A stretch of 9,256 bases of DNA from an uncultured Roseovarius sp. (GTDB taxonomy: Bacteria > Pseudomonadota > Alphaproteobacteria > Rhodobacterales > Rhodobacteraceae): positions 1 to 9,256 of the forward strand of contig CAJXKX010000053.1 in assembly GCA_913055965.1 (NCBI GenBank), given 5' to 3'. Numbering within the stretch: position 1 is the stretch's first letter; the number at the start of each line of letters is the position of its first letter. Positions 6,610 to 9,256 of this stretch are shown in pieces. The translations under genes were made by a program, and so were the position numbers. The notes below the pieces were generated by a model, which worked only from the letters and a program-made list of their open reading frames with translations, was not told the origin of the DNA and did not search any database.

Positions 6610-7056
6610 ATGACCAAGACCACCGATTTCACCGCGATGTTCAAAGACGTCATGGGCAGCTTCCCCGTCGACACCAAGGCGATGGAAGATGCGTTCAAGA
6701 GCCAGGCGGCCCTGAACGAGAAGCTGTCGGGCGTGGCCCTGTCGGCTGCCGAGCAGTCGGCCGAAATCTCGAACAAGTGGACCAAGGAAACCCTGGCCAA
6801 GCTGACCGAGATGTCCAAGGCCAAGACCGAGCCCGCCGACTACGCCAAGGCGATGACCGATTTCGCATCGGCCAACGCCGAAGTCGCAGCCGAGCACATG
6901 GCCGCCTTCGCCGAAGTCGCGAAGAAGGTGCAGATGGAAACCGTCGAACTGCTGCTCGCCTCGGGCAAGACCATGCAGGAAGACGCAGCCGCTGCCGTCA
7001 AGAAGGCCACCGACGAGGTGACCGCCGCGACCAAGAAAGCCACCGCAGCCAAGTAA
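6610..7056 (+). CDS. phaP: Phasin, PHA granule-associated protein
   Basis: A 148-residue phasin of the small helical type that coats PHA granules, limits their coalescence and titrates free polymer surface. It contains no Cys, has a short hydrophobic/aromatic N-terminus (FTAMFKDVMGSFPVDTKAMEDAF), long amphipathic Ala-rich helices (about 28-70 and 78-140) and an Ala/Lys-rich tail (AAAAVKKATDEVTAATKKATAAK region), all typical of phasins. ATG 6610 is chosen because AAAGGA (6597-6602) lies seven bases before it and because the open frame upstream (from 6532) runs through the promoter. Lys codons are almost all AAG and Ala is mainly GCC, suggesting high expression. It lies between phaC and phaR with its own PhaR-controlled promoter and a terminator right behind. 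Identification rests on composition, size and context, since phasin sequences are weakly conserved. Confidence 0.9.
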   Translation: MTKTTDFTAMFKDVMGSFPVDTKAMEDAFKSQAALNEKLSGVALSAAEQSAEISNKWTKETLAKLTEMSKAKTEPADYAKAMTDFASANAEVAAEHMAAFAEVAKKVQMETVELLLASGKTMQEDAAAAVKKATDEVTAATKKATAAK

Positions 7057-7077
7057 GGCGCGGACGGAACAGCAGAC

Positions 7078-7107
7078 CGCGCCCCATCCCCTCCCAAGCG
7101 GGGCGCG
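7078..7107 (+). repeat. Inverted repeat at the 3' end of phaP mRNA
   Basis: CGCGCCCC (7078-7085) pairs exactly with GGGGCGCG (7100-7107) across a 14-nt loop, beginning 21 bp after the phaP stop. No T-tract follows, so it is not itself an intrinsic terminator. Next to the terminator hairpin it would form a tandem stem-loop that could protect the abundant phaP message from 3' exonucleases (inference). Confidence 0.5.
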
Positions 7108-7115
7108 ATGCTTCG

Positions 7116-7146
7116 GGGCGAGCCGCAAGGCTCGCCCTTTCATTTT
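7116..7146 (+). terminator. Intrinsic terminator after phaP
   Basis: GGGCGAGCC (7116-7124) pairs perfectly with GGCTCGCCC (7129-7137) around a GCAA tetraloop, followed by TTTCATTTT (7138-7146). The nine-pair GC-rich stem and T-rich tail make it the clearest terminator in the window. It separates phaP from phaR, so phaR must be read through or have its own promoter in the 56 bp that remain. Confidence 0.85.
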
Positions 7147-7147
7147 G

Positions 7148-7181
7148 CTGCGACTGCGTCTAGGCTTTGCCGCAGTGCTGC
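7148..7181. promoter_or_regulatory. TGC-rich region upstream of phaR, possible autoregulatory site
   Basis: The short stretch between the phaP terminator and phaR carries CTGC at 7148-7151, 7154-7157 and 7178-7181 and GCAG at 7172-7175. None of these forms a CTGC-N3-GCAG pair, so it is a degenerate relative of the three perfect operators. PhaR of Paracoccus represses its own gene through TGC-rich DNA (family knowledge). A -10-like TAGGCT (7161-7166) is present but no good -35. Confidence 0.35.
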
Positions 7182-7188
7182 ATCCCGT

Positions 7189-7195
7189 GGGAGGG
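7189..7195 (+). promoter_or_regulatory. phaR ribosome binding site
   Basis: GGGAGGG, with the GGAGG core at 7190-7194, lies eight bases before TTG 7203. It decides the phaR start in favour of this TTG over the in-frame TTG at 7167, which has no such site and would add residues absent from the conserved family start. Confidence 0.75.
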
Positions 7196-7202
7196 TCCCG
7201 CC

Positions 7203-7787
7203 TTGGCCGATACGAAGAAACCGCTGCTGATCAAACGCTACGCGAGCCGGCGGCTCTACAATACCGAGACCTCGGATTACGTCACGCTCGAGGATATCGC
7301 GGGATTCATCCGCGAGGGGCGCGAGGTCCAGATCATCGACCTGAAATCCGGCGACGACCTGACGCGGCAATACCTGCTCCAGATCATCGCCGAGCATGAG
7401 AGCCGCGGCGAGAGCGTGCTGCCGATCAACGTGCTCACCGACCTGGTGCGCAGCTATACCACGCAGGCCACCAGCGTGGTGCCGGATTTCCTCGCCGCCA
7501 GTTTCGAGATGCTGCGCGACGGGCAGTCCAAGATGCTCGAGAACATGACCAAGGCCAACCCGCTCGCCGCGATGCCGGGGATGGAGGCGATGCGCGCCCA
7601 GCAGGAGGCCTTCGTCAAGGCGATGACCGGCGGCTTTGGCGGCAGGGGCGGCACCGGGCCCGGCGCGGGCCCGGCGGACGAGACCGGCCCCGCAACCGGC
7701 AAGGGCGCGGAGAAGGACGACGATCTCGACACGATCCGCAGGCAACTCGCCGAATTGCAGGACAAGCTGTCGAAGCTCGACAAGTAA
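7203..7787 (+). CDS. phaR: PHA synthesis repressor PhaR (PHA-binding regulator)
   Basis: A 194-residue repressor that binds DNA near pha genes and is removed from it by nascent PHA granules, which derepresses phaP. The N-terminal PHB accumulation regulator domain is unmistakable: PLLIKRYASRRLYNTETSDY (7-26) through VTLEDIAGFI, IIDLKSGDDLTRQYLLQII (44-62) and the second segment VLPINVLTDLVRSYTTQ. A Gly/Pro-rich linker (about 143-168) leads to a C-terminal coiled coil (174-192, DDLDTIRRQLAELQDKLSKL), likely for oligomerisation. It starts at TTG 7203 behind a strong GGGAGGG site; no ATG is available at the conserved N-terminus. It is isolated from phaP by a terminator, and a LysR-type regulator gene follows after only 4 bp. 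Three perfect predicted operators lie upstream of its likely targets. Confidence 0.94.
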   Translation: MADTKKPLLIKRYASRRLYNTETSDYVTLEDIAGFIREGREVQIIDLKSGDDLTRQYLLQIIAEHESRGESVLPINVLTDLVRSYTTQATSVVPDFLAASFEMLRDGQSKMLENMTKANPLAAMPGMEAMRAQQEAFVKAMTGGFGGRGGTGPGAGPADETGPATGKGAEKDDDLDTIRRQLAELQDKLSKLDK

Positions 7788-7791
7788 CGCG

Positions 7792-8757
7792 ATGGTCGAG
7801 AAAAGCGGCCGGATCACGCTCTGGGGGATCGAAGTGTTCATGGCCGCCGCCGACGAGCGGTCGATCTCGGCCGCGGCGCGGCGGCTGGGGGCGAGCCCCT
7901 CGGCGGTGAGCCAGCAACTGACCAATCTGGAGGGTGCGGTGGGCGCGACGCTCTTGCAGCGCAACGCGAGGCCCATCCGCCTGACGCCGGCGGGCGAGAT
8001 CATGCACCGCCGCGCGCAGGCCATCCTCAACGAGGCGGCGCAGGCGCGGGCCGAATTGGCGATGTCGCATCTCAGCACGCTCACCCGGTTCCGCCTCGGG
8101 ATGATCGAGGATCTCGAGGCCGACGTGACGCCGCGCCTGCTCACCCACATGGCCGGAGAGCTCAAGGGCTGCCAGTTCCTGCTCGAGACGGGCGCGAGCC
8201 ACCATCTCTACGACCAGCTCGACGCGCGCGCGCTCGACATCATCGTGTCGGCGCAGCTGGGCGATTATGCCGACTGGGCCGAACTCCACCCGGTGCTGCG
8301 CGAGCGCTTCGTCGCGGTGACGCCGCGCGGCGTGATCCGCCCCGACCGTGACATCCTGCGCCAGCTCAAGCGGCTGCCGCTCATCCAGTACACGCAGCGT
8401 CATTACATGGGGCGGCTCATTTCGGCGCACCTTGCGCGCGAGGGGCTCAACCTGCCCTACCGGTTCGAGCTCGACAGCTATCACTCGATCCTGGCGCTGG
8501 TGGGGCAGGGCACGGGCTGGTCGATCCTGACGCCGCTGGCGCTGATGCGGGCGCGGCGTTTCGCCGATCAGATCGACGTGATGGAGCTGCCGCTCGCCCC
8601 GCTCAGCCGCACCATCGCGGTGACCGCGCGCAAGGGGATCTTGCAGGACATGCCCGCGACCCTCGCCACGCGGCTCAAGCCGATCCTGTCGGAGGCGATC
8701 GTCGCCCCCGCCATCGCGGCGCATCCGTTCCTCGCCGATGGCGTGACGATCCTATGA
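7792..8757 (+). CDS. LysR-family transcriptional regulator
   Basis: A 321-residue LysR-type regulator. The winged helix-turn-helix occupies about residues 8-66: LWGIEVFMAAADERSISAAA, then RRLGASPSAVSQQLTNLE and the wing LLQRNARPIRLTPAGE. A linker helix (about 68-92) leads to a two-lobed effector domain (about 97-305), with the usual hinge-region pattern FELDSYHSILALVGQGTGWS. The inducer and targets cannot be read from the sequence. ATG 7792 starts 4 bp after the phaR stop, and I see no Shine-Dalgarno in front of it, so it is probably translated by coupling to phaR and transcribed with it. LysR regulators more often diverge from their targets, so being tail-joined to phaR is a hint, not proof, of a role in PHA or carbon-storage control. 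Its 3' end overlaps tadA by 6 bp in the opposite direction. Confidence 0.92.
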   Translation: MVEKSGRITLWGIEVFMAAADERSISAAARRLGASPSAVSQQLTNLEGAVGATLLQRNARPIRLTPAGEIMHRRAQAILNEAAQARAELAMSHLSTLTRFRLGMIEDLEADVTPRLLTHMAGELKGCQFLLETGASHHLYDQLDARALDIIVSAQLGDYADWAELHPVLRERFVAVTPRGVIRPDRDILRQLKRLPLIQYTQRHYMGRLISAHLAREGLNLPYRFELDSYHSILALVGQGTGWSILTPLALMRARRFADQIDVMELPLAPLSRTIAVTARKGILQDMPATLATRLKPILSEAIVAPAIAAHPFLADGVTIL

Positions 8758-9207
8758 GCCACGCCGCGCGGCGAAAAAGGACGTCAGCAGCGCCTCGGCC
8801 TCGCGGGCGGCGATCCCGTCATAGATGTCGGGCACATGGTGGCATTGCGGATGCGAAAACACCCGTGCGCCATGCGCCACGCCGCCCGATTTGGGATCCT
8901 CGGCCCCGTAGCACAGCCGCGCGATCCGCGCCGCCGAAATGGCGGCCGCGCACATCGCGCAGGGCTCGAGCGTGACGTAGAGCGCATGGCCGGGCAGCCG
9001 CTCGGATCGGGCGGCGGCGCAGGCTGCGCGGATGGCGAGGATTTCGGCATGGGCGGTGGGGTCGTTGAACTCGCGGGTGCGGTTGCCCGCCCGCGCGACG
9101 ATCTCGCCCGAGGGGGCGACCACCACGGCACCCACCGGCACCTCGCCGCGGGCGGCAGCGGCCCGCGCCTCCTCGAGCGCGGCCTGCATGTGGCCTTTCG
9201 TCACCAT
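8752..9207 (-). CDS. tadA: tRNA adenosine(34) deaminase
   Basis: A 151-residue zinc-dependent deaminase that converts adenosine to inosine at wobble position 34 of tRNA-Arg(ACG), an essential decoding step in most bacteria. The zinc and catalytic motifs are intact: HAE (53-55, in DPTAHAEILAIR) with His53 as ligand and Glu55 as proton shuttle, and PCAMC (82-86) with ligands Cys83 and Cys86. The opening ALEEARAAAARGEVPVGAVVV matches the family. Start choice is uncertain: ATG 9207 gives the usual-looking N-terminus (MVTKGHM), but GAAAGG lies just before the second ATG at 9189, which would remove six residues. Its last codons overlap the LysR gene tail-to-tail. The upstream neighbour is outside the window. 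Confidence 0.95.
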   Translation of the reverse strand: MVTKGHMQAALEEARAAAARGEVPVGAVVVAPSGEIVARAGNRTREFNDPTAHAEILAIRAACAAARSERLPGHALYVTLEPCAMCAAAISAARIARLCYGAEDPKSGGVAHGARVFSHPQCHHVPDIYDGIAAREAEALLTSFFAARRGS

Positions 9208-9256
9208 GCGCCGCTTGTGGCGCGCGCATCGCCCTTTCGCAAGCCCCGGCTTTGCG

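Noticed and set aside
5059..7143. A 694-codon open frame on the minus strand opposite phaC and phaP
   Set aside because: It is the antisense shadow of real genes in GC-rich DNA: Arg/Gly/His/Leu-rich translation, no domain, and it crosses the phaP promoter and operators. phaC and phaP explain the region fully.
9239..9256. Imperfect inverted repeat (CGCAA...TTTGCG) at the right edge
   Set aside because: It has a bulge and is cut by the window end, so no function can be assigned; 9208-9256 otherwise shows nothing recognisable.
1..9256. Mobile elements, phage, defence systems or CRISPR
   Set aside because: No transposase, integrase, direct-repeat array or compositional break was seen; all intact genes are ordinary chromosomal families.

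Overview
The window is GC-rich, densely packed chromosomal DNA from an alphaproteobacterium, most likely a member of the Rhodobacterales (Roseobacter/Paracoccus-like). I infer this from protein similarity recognised by eye (PhaR, PhaZ, MurJ, TadA), from the murJ - rhomboid - trpS neighbourhood, and from PhaR-type CTGC-N3-GCAG operators. No database search was run. I see no mobile element, CRISPR array, tRNA or rRNA.

Layout. (1) 1-872: C-terminal part of murJ (lipid II flippase), cut by the window edge. It is followed by a 319-bp gap with a perfect 12-bp hairpin. (2) 1192-1872, minus strand: a small rhomboid-fold membrane protein whose catalytic Ser and His are both replaced, so probably a pseudoprotease. 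It is divergent from trpS (1975-3003), a complete tryptophanyl-tRNA synthetase. (3) 3004-3269: a convergent gap with GC-rich hairpins that can end trpS and phaZ. (4) 3270-7787: a polyhydroxyalkanoate (PHA) storage cluster. It holds phaZ (intracellular depolymerase, minus strand), divergent phaC (class I synthase), then phaP (phasin) and phaR (PHA-responsive repressor), both plus strand. (5) 7792-8757: a LysR-type regulator 4 bp behind phaR. It overlaps tail-to-tail by 6 bp with tadA (tRNA adenosine deaminase, minus strand, 8752-9207). The last 49 bases hold no recognisable gene.

How the cluster works. PhaC polymerises hydroxyacyl-CoA into granules, PhaZ mobilises them, PhaP coats them, and PhaR couples transcription to granule surface. 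The most informative non-coding signal is three perfect CTGC-N3-GCAG sites. One lies in the 106-bp phaZ/phaC divergent gap. Two lie upstream of phaP, and one of these exactly fills the 17-bp spacer of a strong sigma70-type promoter (TTGAAA-N17-TATATT). A strong intrinsic terminator separates phaP from phaR, and phaR starts with TTG; both features would keep repressor output below phasin output. The polymer precursor genes phaA/phaB are not in the window.

Most of the window is recognisable biology. The points most worth following up are the operator architecture, the degenerate rhomboid, and the tight phaR-LysR coupling.
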